Shown: piece after piece, positions 1-8,039 of the stretch
Layout of the letters: every line of letters begins with the position of its first letter
Numbering within the stretch: the first letter of the stretch is position 1
Assembly: GCA_002714165.1 (NCBI GenBank)
Contig: PAWT01000024.1
Span: 45,501 to 65,539, forward strand
DNA: 20,039 nt
Source of the DNA: Acidobacteriota bacterium
GTDB taxonomy: Bacteria; Acidobacteriota; Vicinamibacteria; Vicinamibacterales; UBA823
Direction: 5' to 3'
The notes under the pieces: generated by a model
What the model was told of the DNA's origin: nothing
Seen by the model: only the letters and a program-made list of their open reading frames with translations
The model's database searches: none
Program-made: the position numbers and the translations under genes

Positions 1-295
1 CATGCTTACGAGCAAAGCCTGTCGCCGCCTTAGTTGGCGCGCCATCAGAAGTATAGGCCGCTGCCACTGCTGGTCCGGTAATCAGTTCCTCCACATCACT
101 CTGGTGATCGGCAAGTTTGGCGACTGTCACAACGAGCCTTCTCGGTGTACTGAAAGCCTCCGGTGGACTGCCATTCGGAATCCTCGCTTCGTTCAAGCGA
201 ACTTCCAGCTGGCGAGCAAATTCAAGTGTCACCTTTGGCAACCAAGCTGCTGGCAACTCTTCGCAACCGATCTCGATTAAAAGCTCTCGTTCCAT
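1..295 (-). CDS. glyS: Glycyl-tRNA synthetase beta subunit, N-terminal part (cut by window edge)
   Basis: This is the start of the beta subunit of the alpha2beta2 glycyl-tRNA synthetase, which joins GlyQ to charge tRNA-Gly in the cytoplasm. I translated the minus strand by hand from the ATG at 295-293. The product begins MERELLIEIGCEELPA and continues with FSTPRRLVVTV and ELITGPAVAAAY, the standard N-terminal landmarks of GlyS (roughly residues 1-80). About 98 codons are visible of a protein usually near 700 residues; the rest lies beyond base 1. The start lies 39 bases after the glyQ stop, so the two are surely cotranscribed. The only Shine-Dalgarno-like sequence is AGGT at 308-305, nine bases before the ATG, and it sits inside one of two alternative hairpins described separately. 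Identity is secure. Confidence 0.95.
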   Translation of the reverse strand, partial: MERELLIEIGCEELPAAWLPKVTLEFARQLEVRLNEARIPNGSPPEAFSTPRRLVVTVAKLADHQSDVEELITGPAVAAAYTSDGAPTKAATGFARKH

Positions 296-304
296 CCAGT
301 CTTA

Positions 305-346
305 ACCTGCATTCAGAACTCGAGTATGCAGGTGTTAGTCACCTGC
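305..346 (-). promoter_or_regulatory. Two mutually exclusive hairpins between glyQ and glyS
   Basis: Read on the minus strand, GCAGGTG (346-340), loop ACTAA, CACCTGC (334-328) forms a perfect 7-bp stem whose loop contains the glyQ stop codon. The downstream arm can instead pair as ACCTGCAT (333-326) with ATGCAGGT (312-305), a perfect 8-bp stem with a 13-base loop. The second stem buries the AGGT that is the likely glyS ribosome-binding site. The complementarity is directly visible; a regulatory role, such as setting the GlyQ:GlyS ratio or coupling translation, is inference. Confidence 0.5.
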
Positions 347-1213
347 TTCATTGACCTCTCCATTGTCGACATATGCTCGCGCGATCGCAACGGCGAGTTT
401 CCTCACTCGAAGAATATAGGCCGTGCGTTCAGCGACTCCTATCCCGCTACTTGCGTCAAGGATGTTAAAAATGTGGGAACACTTAAGACAGTAGTCCAGT
501 GCAGGAATTACGAGACGCGTCTTAAGCAACATCTTCGCAAAAGCCTCATACTGCTCAAATAATCCTCGATGGAAGGAAGCAAAGTCTTCGGGTGACTGGT
601 CGACCCTTCCAAACACATATTTTGATTGTTCGACCTCCTCTTGTAATCGAACCGAACCATACTTGACTCCCGGTGACCACTCAATATCAAAAACATTGTC
701 CACCCTTTGCAACAACATGGCGATACGCTCTAGGCCATAAGTGATTTCCGTGGAAACTGGAGACAACACCTGGCCACCTGCCTGCTGAAAATAGGTGAAC
801 TGCGTAATTTCTTGACCATCGAGCATTACTTGCCAGCCAATCCCCCATGCACCCAAGGTTGGGGACTCCCAATTATCCTCCTCAAATCGAACATCATGGG
901 CCGCGCAGTTGATGCCACACGCATCGAGACTCTCCAAGAAGAGTTGTTGAGATTGGTCTGGGGATGGTTTCAAAAGCACTTGAAACTGATGATGCTTAAA
1001 TAATCGGTTCGGGTTCTCACCAAAACGACCATCGGCAGGACGCCGTGAGGGTTGAACGTAAGCGACCCGCCATGGGGACGAACCTAGCACCCGTAAGAAC
1101 GTTTCCGGGTGCATTGTTCCCGCTCCAATCTCTAAATCGAGCGGCTGGTAAATCAAGCACCCTTTCGAAGCCCAATAGTTGGATAGGGCAGAAATGAGAT
1201 CTTGAAAAGTCAC
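335..1213 (-). CDS. glyQ: Glycyl-tRNA synthetase alpha subunit
   Basis: The alpha subunit of the bacterial heterotetrameric GlyRS carries the class II catalytic core that activates glycine with ATP. The 292-residue product is the normal family length. It opens with [18 protein letters not shown] and shows [37 protein letters not shown], the class II motif region [17 protein letters not shown], and [20 protein letters not shown], all strongly conserved in GlyQ. Translation starts at a GTG (1213-1211); I see no strong Shine-Dalgarno before it. It sits 40 bases after recO and 39 bases before glyS, so recO-glyQ-glyS looks like one transcript. The end of the gene overlaps an intercistronic hairpin. 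Confidence 0.97.
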   Translation of the reverse strand: MTFQDLISALSNYWASKGCLIYQPLDLEIGAGTMHPETFLRVLGSSPWRVAYVQPSRRPADGRFGENPNRLFKHHQFQVLLKPSPDQSQQLFLESLDACGINCAAHDVRFEEDNWESPTLGAWGIGWQVMLDGQEITQFTYFQQAGGQVLSPVSTEITYGLERIAMLLQRVDNVFDIEWSPGVKYGSVRLQEEVEQSKYVFGRVDQSPEDFASFHRGLFEQYEAFAKMLLKTRLVIPALDYCLKCSHIFNILDASSGIGVAERTAYILRVRKLAVAIARAYVDNGEVNEAGD

Positions 1214-1253
1214 GATTCGTCTTATGGAATCTCAGCGAGCGATGACACCGCAA

Positions 1254-2000
1254 TCAATTCTGCAATTCTCTCATCACTCGCATCGATCTCAACTCCTTAT
1301 CCAAATGTGTAGCTATTAACGAGCTGTGAGCCGCTTCTAATTCACGGCTAATCTGAATTGACCACGATATCTCCTCCAAGTCGGCTGGTCCAATTCGTGA
1401 CGCATCATGAAGAAACCTGATCGACAACGCCGACAATCGCAAGCCCTCTCTCAGCTCTCCACAGCTTGGACAGAGAAACATCCCTTCTCTAGCTGAAATC
1501 CACGCACCGCCGTCTTCGAGTGCGGCCTCACACTCGTGACATGCAATCGCCGGCGGGTAGACCCCCTGTAGCCGAAGCAGCCAATACTCGAAATAACGCG
1601 CCAGCCGCTCGATCGACACACCTGAAACCATCGCCTCAACTATCGATGCTCCGAGGCGGTATAAGCGCTCATTTGGATCGGCCTCCTGAGCACATTCGTC
1701 GACTAACTCGGCAAAGTATCCAATGTAGTTCAACGAACCCAAATCTCGTGCTGCTAAAGGGGACCGAACCGTCTCCACCTCACTTACACGCACCAGGTCT
1801 CGATTTTCCCGTTCGTAGTAAGACACATGCACGCACGTAAACGGTTCCAAGGCTCCAAGGAATCTTGACCGGGTACGTCTGGCACCCTTAGCCACACCAC
1901 GTTTCTTACCTCGGTCGCTAGTCAGAAAGACTACGATTCGGTCAGCTTCTCCCAATCGGTAGGTACGAAGTACAAGAGCCTCCGAACTAAACAGCGGCAT
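1254..2000 (-). CDS. recO: DNA repair protein RecO
   Basis: RecO works in the RecFOR pathway: it binds DNA and SSB and, with RecR, helps load RecA onto gapped single-stranded DNA. The product has 248 residues, the usual length. The N-terminal OB fold is recognisable from SSEALVLRTYRLGEADRIVV (residues 5-24) and GVAKGARRTRSRFLGALEPF (35-54). The helical C-terminal domain carries a zinc site of two pairs, Cys154/Cys157 (CHEC) and Cys177/Cys180 (CPSC); this four-cysteine site is present in many but not all RecO proteins. The start is ATG at 2000-1998 with no clear Shine-Dalgarno. It follows mgtE by 96 bases and precedes glyQ by 40. Finding recO near era is common in bacteria. Confidence 0.95.
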   Translation of the reverse strand: MPLFSSEALVLRTYRLGEADRIVVFLTSDRGKKRGVAKGARRTRSRFLGALEPFTCVHVSYYERENRDLVRVSEVETVRSPLAARDLGSLNYIGYFAELVDECAQEADPNERLYRLGASIVEAMVSGVSIERLARYFEYWLLRLQGVYPPAIACHECEAALEDGGAWISAREGMFLCPSCGELREGLRLSALSIRFLHDASRIGPADLEEISWSIQISRELEAAHSSLIATHLDKELRSMRVMRELQN

Positions 2001-2096
2001 AATCAGCTACGGCAGCGGCCCCCAAGGTGGCTTAGTACTCCGGACACCCCGACGCGCAGTATTCTAATGTACTCGCAGCCTGTTTTAGGTGATGTC

Positions 2097-3461
2097 TTAG
2101 ATGAGATAACGCAGAAACAACGTACCAAGCCCCAGAAACGATAAGAAGCCAAAAACATCAGTCAGGGTCGTAATAAAGACCGAAGATGCCAGCGCTGGAT
2201 CAATATTTAACGCCCGCAGCACGATTGGGATTAGGGTCCCAGCAGTCGCTGCAACCAGCATATTCAAGATCATCGCCAAGCCCAGAATTAGCCCTAGGAC
2301 GGGGTTCCCCTGCATGGCCCAAGACACACCCGCAGCAACAAAGCCCAAGACAAGACCGTTCCCAAGACCAATCAGGACTTCCTTTACCAATGCTTTCCGG
2401 GTGTTTCCCCACGTTAATTCACCCAACGCGATTCCTCGGACCGTGACCGTGAGTGTCTGGGTGGCTGCATTACCACCCATACCAGCTACGACTGGCATGA
2501 AGACGGCAAGTGCCACCACCTGACTGATCGTCTCCTGAAAAAGCGCCACGACCGCGGCAGCCATAATGGCCGTTACCAAATTGACACCAAGCCACGGTAG
2601 ACGCTTACGTAAGGCCTCGGCCGGTGGCGTAGAAATGTGTTCATCACCCGCCATTCCAGCTAAATGATAAATGTCCTCAGTCGCCTCATCCTTAATGACA
2701 TCAATCACATCGTCCACCGTAATGATGCCCACCAATTTGTGTTCCTCATCAACAACGGGAATGGCCAGTAAGTTATACGACGCGACCATCCGTGCCACCT
2801 CTTCCTGGTCTGTGTCGACGCGTGAGCTCATTATGTCGGTCGTCATGATCCGCTTAAGTGGCGTTTCGGTCGAAACCAATAAGAGCCTCCGCAAAGACAC
2901 GACACCGACTAAATGCCGGCGCACGTCTACGACGTAAAGGTAGAAGACCATCTCTACATCTCGTGACGTCTGAAGCGCCGCGATTGCCTCACCTGCGGTC
3001 AGATCTTCGGACAACGCAAACACATTAGGATTCATGATGCGGCCAGCCGTCTGCTCGGCGTATTCGAGCAGATTCTGCACATCGCCGGCCTCACGTCGCT
3101 CCAGTAAATCGAGAACTGCGATTGATAACGTCTCTGGAAGATGCTCGATTAGCGCTGCGGCATCATCACTCGGCAGCTCTTGAAGCAGCTCAGCCAGGTC
3201 TTCAGCTGACCGATCGGCTAGCATTGCAGCACCGGTTTCTGGTCCCAGCTCACTAATCGCTTCCATCGCGAGCCTGCTGTAACGTTCCACTAGTAACGCA
3301 AAACTGTCGCGCCGATCGCGCTCGGTCAGCTCGCCAAACACCTGTGCGAGGTCTGCTGGATGCTGCTTCTGGAGGAGATTGAGGAGGTTAGCGTTCGCAC
3401 CGATCCGCTGCAGTCGCTTGACTGACTCGAGCACCAGATCGATTCGGCGCTGGGCAGGCAT
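2097..3461 (-). CDS. mgtE: MgtE-type magnesium transporter
   Basis: MgtE forms a homodimeric Mg2+ channel in the inner membrane that is gated by cytosolic Mg2+. The 454-residue product shows the full architecture: a helical N domain of alpha-solenoid type (about 1-130, with HPADLAQVFGEL and ELLQELPSDDAAALIEHLPE), a CBS-domain pair (about 140-260, including VEMVFYLYVVDVRRHLVGVV and LLAIPVVDEEHKLVGIITVD), a connecting helix, and five membrane helices (about 285-454). Asp435 in TTLTDVFGFLSF corresponds, as I recall, to the pore Asp432 of Thermus thermophilus MgtE. The start is ATG at 3461-3459. The gene lies between era and recO but is set off from era by 282 bases containing a terminator-like hairpin, so it probably has its own promoter. 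I see no M-box magnesium riboswitch in its leader. Confidence 0.95.
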   Translation of the reverse strand: MPAQRRIDLVLESVKRLQRIGANANLLNLLQKQHPADLAQVFGELTERDRRDSFALLVERYSRLAMEAISELGPETGAAMLADRSAEDLAELLQELPSDDAAALIEHLPETLSIAVLDLLERREAGDVQNLLEYAEQTAGRIMNPNVFALSEDLTAGEAIAALQTSRDVEMVFYLYVVDVRRHLVGVVSLRRLLLVSTETPLKRIMTTDIMSSRVDTDQEEVARMVASYNLLAIPVVDEEHKLVGIITVDDVIDVIKDEATEDIYHLAGMAGDEHISTPPAEALRKRLPWLGVNLVTAIMAAAVVALFQETISQVVALAVFMPVVAGMGGNAATQTLTVTVRGIALGELTWGNTRKALVKEVLIGLGNGLVLGFVAAGVSWAMQGNPVLGLILGLAMILNMLVAATAGTLIPIVLRALNIDPALASSVFITTLTDVFGFLSFLGLGTLFLRYLI

Positions 3462-3650
3462 GGTTCATTCTCACAGCAGAGGGTTTCCGGTCCGATGGGT
3501 AACTGTCGTCGTTCATAGAGCGATCAGCAACCCCTCACGATACCACAGAACTCTCTAAGTGTTACATTCTCCATGTCCATCAAAACACGAGAATAAACTA
3601 AGAACATCAAACTCTTTTCTCTTATTACCACTCAACTTCTACAGACAAAC
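3462..3650 (-). promoter_or_regulatory. Leader and probable promoter region of mgtE
   Basis: No gene is visible on either strand in this stretch. The part farthest from mgtE (about 3540-3640) is clearly AT-rich compared with its surroundings, as expected for a promoter after the hairpin at 3651-3679. I could not find a convincing -35/-10 pair with proper spacing, and no sequence resembling the conserved M-box core. Assignment as the mgtE promoter region rests on position and composition only. Confidence 0.35.
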
Positions 3651-3679
3651 AGCAACACCACCCCTTCGGGTGTGCTGCT
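3640..3679 (-). terminator. Probable intrinsic terminator after era
   Basis: On the minus strand, bases 3679-3651 fold into an imperfect stem closed by CCC-GAAG-GGG, with one mismatch and one bulged base along about 11 pairs. It is followed by TGTTTGTCTGT (3650-3640), a T-rich but interrupted tail. It lies 65 bases past the era stop codon, fitting the end of the hisS-to-era transcript. The weak tail makes this a moderate call. Confidence 0.5.
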
Positions 3680-3743
3680 CACCATTTGTTGTCTCGACCT
3701 GAGTATTAGGGAATCAGAATTGTTGCGGAGTGCTCAGACCAAC

Positions 3744-4637
3744 TCAGTCGCCTGAGCTCAGCATACCGAGGTCGTTGAGCAGGCGATCGTTTTCACGCCA
3801 GTCAGAACGCACCTTAACATGTAGGCCAAGGTAGACCTTAGTGTCGAAAAAGCTTTCAAGCTCTTTTCTAGCCTCCATGCCAATCGTCTTCACCATCGAC
3901 CCACCTCGACCGACCACGATAGGCTTCTGCGAGGCCTGCTCCACTATGATCGAGCAATGGAGACGAATTATGCCCCGTTCATCCACCTCCTGAAATTCGT
4001 CTACCACGACCGCACTCGAAAAGGGAATTTCTGCGTGCGTATGTTGCAATAACTTTTCCCGAACGGTCTCGGCTACAAAGAATCTCTCGGGTTGATTGGT
4101 CAAATAGTCTTCGGGATAAAGCGGGTCACCATCCGGTAGATGCTTCAGAAGCAACGATTCCAATTCAGGCACTCCATCACCAACCAACGCCGATACCGGC
4201 ACAATCTCTTTGAACTCATACTGCTGGCGATACCAATCAATCATCGGCAGTAATTTCTGTTTCGCTATTAGATCGATCTTATTAAGCACCAAAAACACTG
4301 GACTCTTAACGCGCCTCAACTGCTGCAATATAAATCGATCGCCACCGCCAATTATCTCAGCAGCATCCACTATTACCCCAAGCACATCGACACGACGAAT
4401 CGAGTCAAGGGCCATTTCTACCATCCGAACATTCATACGGTGCAAGGGCCGATGAATTCCAGGCGTATCCATAAAGACCGCCTGACCAGATGGATAACTT
4501 TTGACTCCGATTATCCGGTTTCGTGTCGTTTGTGGCTTATCCGAAACAATTGCAAGCTTCGCCCCAATAATTTTGTTGAGGAGGCTAGACTTCCCGGCAT
4601 TGGGTCGCCCGATTAAAGATATGAAACCAGCCTTCAT
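3744..4637 (-). CDS. era: GTPase Era
   Basis: Era is a GTPase that binds the 3' end of 16S rRNA and acts as a checkpoint in 30S subunit assembly. The 297-residue product has the normal size. The G domain shows G1 GRPNAGKS (10-17), the switch I threonines of KPQTTRN (34-40), G3 DTPG (57-60), G4 NKID (119-122) and G5 SAL (149-151). The C-terminal KH RNA-binding domain has its GxxG loop as GRGG (243-246), followed by IGMEARKELESFFDTKVYLG. The start is ATG at 4637. It is 24 bases downstream of ybeY in the conserved phoH-ybeY-era order, in which all three products act on ribosomal RNA. A terminator-like hairpin follows. Confidence 0.97.
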   Translation of the reverse strand: MKAGFISLIGRPNAGKSSLLNKIIGAKLAIVSDKPQTTRNRIIGVKSYPSGQAVFMDTPGIHRPLHRMNVRMVEMALDSIRRVDVLGVIVDAAEIIGGGDRFILQQLRRVKSPVFLVLNKIDLIAKQKLLPMIDWYRQQYEFKEIVPVSALVGDGVPELESLLLKHLPDGDPLYPEDYLTNQPERFFVAETVREKLLQHTHAEIPFSSAVVVDEFQEVDERGIIRLHCSIIVEQASQKPIVVGRGGSMVKTIGMEARKELESFFDTKVYLGLHVKVRSDWRENDRLLNDLGMLSSGD

Positions 4638-4661
4638 AAGCGCTTAACCGCACTGGGAGCA

Positions 4662-5171
4662 CTAAATATCAAAATTATCACTATTGGACCGGGCAAGTAG
4701 ACCCACGTTCACTCCACCACGGCGAAGGCATTCCCGTTCAACTCGAGCCATGCGCCCGTTGTCACTAGTGTGATCATAACCAAGCAAGTGCAGTAACCCG
4801 TGAAGTGCGAGGATCTTCAACTCGGCTATCCTAGAATGGCCCACTCTTCTTGCTTGACGACTGGCTCTTCCCAGGCCAATAACAATATCCCCAAGATATC
4901 GTTTCGCTCTGCGCTCTTTAAGGTGGGTTTCCTGTTCTTCCATTGGAAACGACAGGACGTCAGTAACCCGATCAATCCCACGAAACTGTCTGTTCAACGC
5001 GCGGATCTTCGCGTCCGATACCAACGCAATCGTAAACACCCCACTCGCCGAGGCTGGTGCAGCCATGAGAAGCCACTTTCTCAGATTGTTCTGCCTAATT
5101 CCTCGTCCCAATCCGTCGGTCACAGTGACAACTAGTCGCCCACGGGAACCCCGACCGCGGCCAATAGACAT
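4662..5171 (-). CDS. ybeY: Endoribonuclease YbeY (16S rRNA maturation factor)
   Basis: YbeY is a zinc-dependent endoribonuclease needed for 16S rRNA 3'-end processing and ribosome quality control. The signature HGLLHLLGYDH supplies three zinc-binding histidines (residues 124, 128 and 134 with this start), and the preceding RGIDRVTDVLSFPM and RYLGDIVIGL are typical of the family. I chose the ATG at 5171, giving 169 residues and a 16-base gap after the phoH stop. The frame stays open to a GTG at 5237, which would add 22 residues and overlap phoH by 50 bases; that extension matches nothing I know in YbeY. Neither start has a good Shine-Dalgarno, so translation may be coupled to phoH. Confidence 0.93.
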   Translation of the reverse strand: MSIGRGRGSRGRLVVTVTDGLGRGIRQNNLRKWLLMAAPASASGVFTIALVSDAKIRALNRQFRGIDRVTDVLSFPMEEQETHLKERRAKRYLGDIVIGLGRASRQARRVGHSRIAELKILALHGLLHLLGYDHTSDNGRMARVERECLRRGGVNVGLLARSNSDNFDI

Positions 5172-5187
5172 ATCAGCGTTTAAATGA

Positions 5188-6237
5188 CTAGTCGTCTCTA
5201 TCGGAAACAACTGAAGGCCAAGGCCTTTCGACTGCACGCACCGGTCGCTTCACACCCTCACCTCTTACTGAACCGGGCGAGAATACATCGTAGGCCTTAA
5301 CGATTTGCTGCACAAGACCGTGGCGCACAACGTCGCGGTCATCGAATTTGATAAACGCGATCCCATTGATCTGACGAACGATGGCCATCGCCTCAATTAA
5401 GCCTGACACTCGGTCTGACGGAAGATCGATTTGGGTGATATCACCCGTAATTACAGCTTTTGATCCAAAGCCGAGGCGCGTAAGAAACATTTTCATCTGC
5501 TCAGACGTTGTGTTTTGCGCCTCGTCAAGAATGACGAAGGCGTCGCTCAGGGTTCGACCACGCATGAACGCAATTGGTGCAATCTCGATCACGCCACGAC
5601 TAAGGAGATGCTCGACTTTTTTAGCGTCGAGCATGTCGTAAAGTGCATCATAAAGAGGACGTAGATAGGGATTCACTTTCTCCTGAAGATCGCCAGGTAG
5701 AAAACCCAACCTTTCACCGGCTTCAACAGCTGGCCTAGCTAAAATAATCCGGCTGACCTTCTTGCCGACCAGAAACGACACCGCCTCGGCCATCGCAAGA
5801 TAGGTCTTTCCTGTCCCTGCTGGACCAATTCCAAAGACGATGTCGCATTGCTCAATGGCATCTAGGTATTTACGCTGATTAATACTTTTGGGCACCACAC
5901 GTCGTTTGCCCAATGGAACCACCGTGCCGCGAAGAAAAAAATCGTAGAGATCGACAGCCGGATCCTGAGCTACTAACTGGGCGGCCCGTTTTACGTCGCC
6001 TTTAGCGAAGTCGTGACCATTTCGCAATAACTTGCCCAACTGCTCAACCAGACCCGCAAGCTTATCAATGTCAGTCGCGCGTCCTTCGACCAGTAGCTCG
6101 TTTCCATTTGTACGGATTTCAACGTTGAAGAGAAGTTGGAAGTTCTTGAGATTCTCGTCGAACGATCCGAATAATGTTTCGATCCCTTCAACTGGAATCG
6201 GTATCTTTCGAGTGGGGGATGAAGAGGACGGAGCCAT
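5188..6237 (-). CDS. phoH: PhoH-like ATPase
   Basis: A cytoplasmic P-loop ATPase of the PhoH/YbeZ family, thought to act with YbeY in RNA metabolism. The 349-residue product has the usual length. An N-terminal RNA-binding-like region covers about 20-80. The ATPase domain contains Walker A GPAGTGKT (138-145), the conserved ILARPAVEAGERLGFLPGDL stretch (165-184), and Walker B VILDEAQN (235-242), followed by QMKMFLTRLGFGSKAVITGD. The start is ATG at 6237, only seven bases after the aspS stop, so translation is probably coupled. It precedes ybeY and era in the familiar order. Its exact biochemical role remains uncertain in the family as a whole. Confidence 0.95.
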   Translation of the reverse strand: MAPSSSSPTRKIPIPVEGIETLFGSFDENLKNFQLLFNVEIRTNGNELLVEGRATDIDKLAGLVEQLGKLLRNGHDFAKGDVKRAAQLVAQDPAVDLYDFFLRGTVVPLGKRRVVPKSINQRKYLDAIEQCDIVFGIGPAGTGKTYLAMAEAVSFLVGKKVSRIILARPAVEAGERLGFLPGDLQEKVNPYLRPLYDALYDMLDAKKVEHLLSRGVIEIAPIAFMRGRTLSDAFVILDEAQNTTSEQMKMFLTRLGFGSKAVITGDITQIDLPSDRVSGLIEAMAIVRQINGIAFIKFDDRDVVRHGLVQQIVKAYDVFSPGSVRGEGVKRPVRAVERPWPSVVSDRDD

Positions 6238-6244
6238 GCTCGTG

Positions 6245-8020
6245 TCAACCGTTTGAACGCAGTTTTAGTTCCCTGAGTTGTTTCGAATCTACATCAGCTG
6301 GTGCACCAGCCATCAAATCCACGGCCGTAGCAGTCTTTGGAAAAGCAATCACGTCCCGGATGGAAGTCTCACCTGCGAGTAAAGCGATAATTCGGTCGAG
6401 GCCAAGCGCAATACCTCCGTGCGGGGGAGTACCGTGTTCAAGAGCATCGAGAAAAAAGCCGAACCTCGACTTAGCCTCCTCAGGCCCGATGTTCAGTAAC
6501 TCAAACATTCGTCGCTGTACCGCCTGGTCGTGAATTCTGATACTACCTCCACCGATCTCACTTCCATTCAGCACAAGATCATAGGCCTTCGCCCGTACAG
6601 CCCCAGGCTCACTTGAGAGCCGTTCTAAGTCAGTATCAATTGGGGAGGTAAATGGATGGTGCATTGCGGTGTACCGGCGACTGGCTTCGTCCCATTCGAG
6701 TAGCGGAAAGTTCACCACCCAAGTAAAAACAAACCGGTTCGGGTCGAGCCATCCGCGCTTTTGAGCGATCTCCAGCCGTAACTGCCCTAGTAATTTCGAT
6801 GCGACCAAACCATCGCCCGCAGCAATCAGAATGAGGTCCTCTTTCCCGGCTCCCGCTAACTCGAGCGCCGATCGCACGGCCGCTTCACCAGCCACCTTGA
6901 GCACCGAACTCTGCACCTTACCGTCAGGACCGTAACGGGCCCAAACAAGTCCAGCCGCGCCTAACTCACCAGCGCGGGCTACCAGGTCATCCAACTCACG
7001 CCGGGACGCAGTTCCACCACCAGAAATCGGCAGGGCTCGAATTGCACCACCTGTCTCCACCACCTGCCTAAACACCTTGAAGTTCGAGTCAACAAAAGCC
7101 TTGGAAATATCTTCCACAGCTAGGTCACAGCGAAGGTCAGGTTTGTCACTACCATAACGAGCTAGGGCCTCCGAATAGTCCAGTCGTCGAAACGGTATTT
7201 CAATGCTTCCGAGCCCAACAGCAGCAAACAACTCATGCATCAATCGCTCAATAAGCTCAAAGATTTGATCTTGACTGGCAAACGAGACCTCGACATCGAC
7301 CTGCGTAAACTCTGGTTGCCGATCGGCTCTAAGGTCTTCGTCACGAAAACATCGCACAATTTGGAAGTAACGATCCATGCCGGCAATCATCAGCAGTTGC
7401 TTAAAGATCTGCGGCGACTGGGGTAATGCAAAAAACTGTCCGGCGTGAACTCGACTCGGCACTAAGTAGTCTCTTGCGCCTTCCGGTGTCGATTTAGTCA
7501 AAATCGGCGTTTCAATTTCCAAGAAATCATGGGTATCGAAAAACCGCCTGATCACATTGGTCACCCTGTGGCGGAGCTGAATGTTTCGCTGCATTCGCGG
7601 CCCACGCAGATCGAGATAACGGTACCGCAGGCGAAGATCCTCAGATACAGAAGTCTCTTCAGCAATTTGAAATGGCGGCCTTACAGCTTCATTGAGCACT
7701 CGAATCTCACCGGCAGCAATCTCAACTGTTCCCGTGGCTAACTTAGGATTCACAGTTTCCGCCGACCGCATCTCCACTGGGCCGATAACCGCCACCACGA
7801 ACTCTGGACGCAGCCGCTTGGCAGTTGCTAGCAAATCACTGTCATCCCGAGCAACCACTTGTGTTACACCGTAACGGTCACGCACATCGAAGAAGATGAG
7901 TGCGCCGAGGTCACGGACGCGATGTACCCAGCCGAGCAAGACCACCGGCTTACCAACATCGGCCTCCCTTATCGCACCACAGGTATGGGTCCTGACGAGA
8001 TCTTTTAGTTGTTCACTCAC
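6245..8020 (-). CDS. aspS: Aspartyl-tRNA synthetase
   Basis: Charges tRNA-Asp in the cytoplasm. The 591-residue product is the bacterial type: an N-terminal OB-fold anticodon-binding domain (WVHRVRDLGALIFFDVRDR, 31-49), then a class II core with motif 2 FRDEDLRADRQPEFTQVDVE (225-244), an inserted GAD domain (about 290-420) and motif 3 GLDR (540-543). In the anticodon-binding loop the residue after VHRVRD is Leu38. As I recall, Leu there is typical of discriminating AspRS while His marks many non-discriminating ones, so this enzyme may be Asp-specific; that is inference. The start is a GTG at 8020-8018, with GAGG about 13 bases upstream, 19 bases after the hisS stop. hisS-aspS pairing is common. 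Confidence 0.97.
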   Translation of the reverse strand: MSEQLKDLVRTHTCGAIREADVGKPVVLLGWVHRVRDLGALIFFDVRDRYGVTQVVARDDSDLLATAKRLRPEFVVAVIGPVEMRSAETVNPKLATGTVEIAAGEIRVLNEAVRPPFQIAEETSVSEDLRLRYRYLDLRGPRMQRNIQLRHRVTNVIRRFFDTHDFLEIETPILTKSTPEGARDYLVPSRVHAGQFFALPQSPQIFKQLLMIAGMDRYFQIVRCFRDEDLRADRQPEFTQVDVEVSFASQDQIFELIERLMHELFAAVGLGSIEIPFRRLDYSEALARYGSDKPDLRCDLAVEDISKAFVDSNFKVFRQVVETGGAIRALPISGGGTASRRELDDLVARAGELGAAGLVWARYGPDGKVQSSVLKVAGEAAVRSALELAGAGKEDLILIAAGDGLVASKLLGQLRLEIAQKRGWLDPNRFVFTWVVNFPLLEWDEASRRYTAMHHPFTSPIDTDLERLSSEPGAVRAKAYDLVLNGSEIGGGSIRIHDQAVQRRMFELLNIGPEEAKSRFGFFLDALEHGTPPHGGIALGLDRIIALLAGETSIRDVIAFPKTATAVDLMAGAPADVDSKQLRELKLRSNG

Positions 8021-8039
8021 TAGAGCTGTTATTCCTCAA

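Noticed and set aside
5172..5237. GTG at 5237 as the start of ybeY
   Set aside because: It would overlap phoH by 50 bases and add 22 residues unlike known YbeY N-termini; the ATG at 5171 gives a normal protein.
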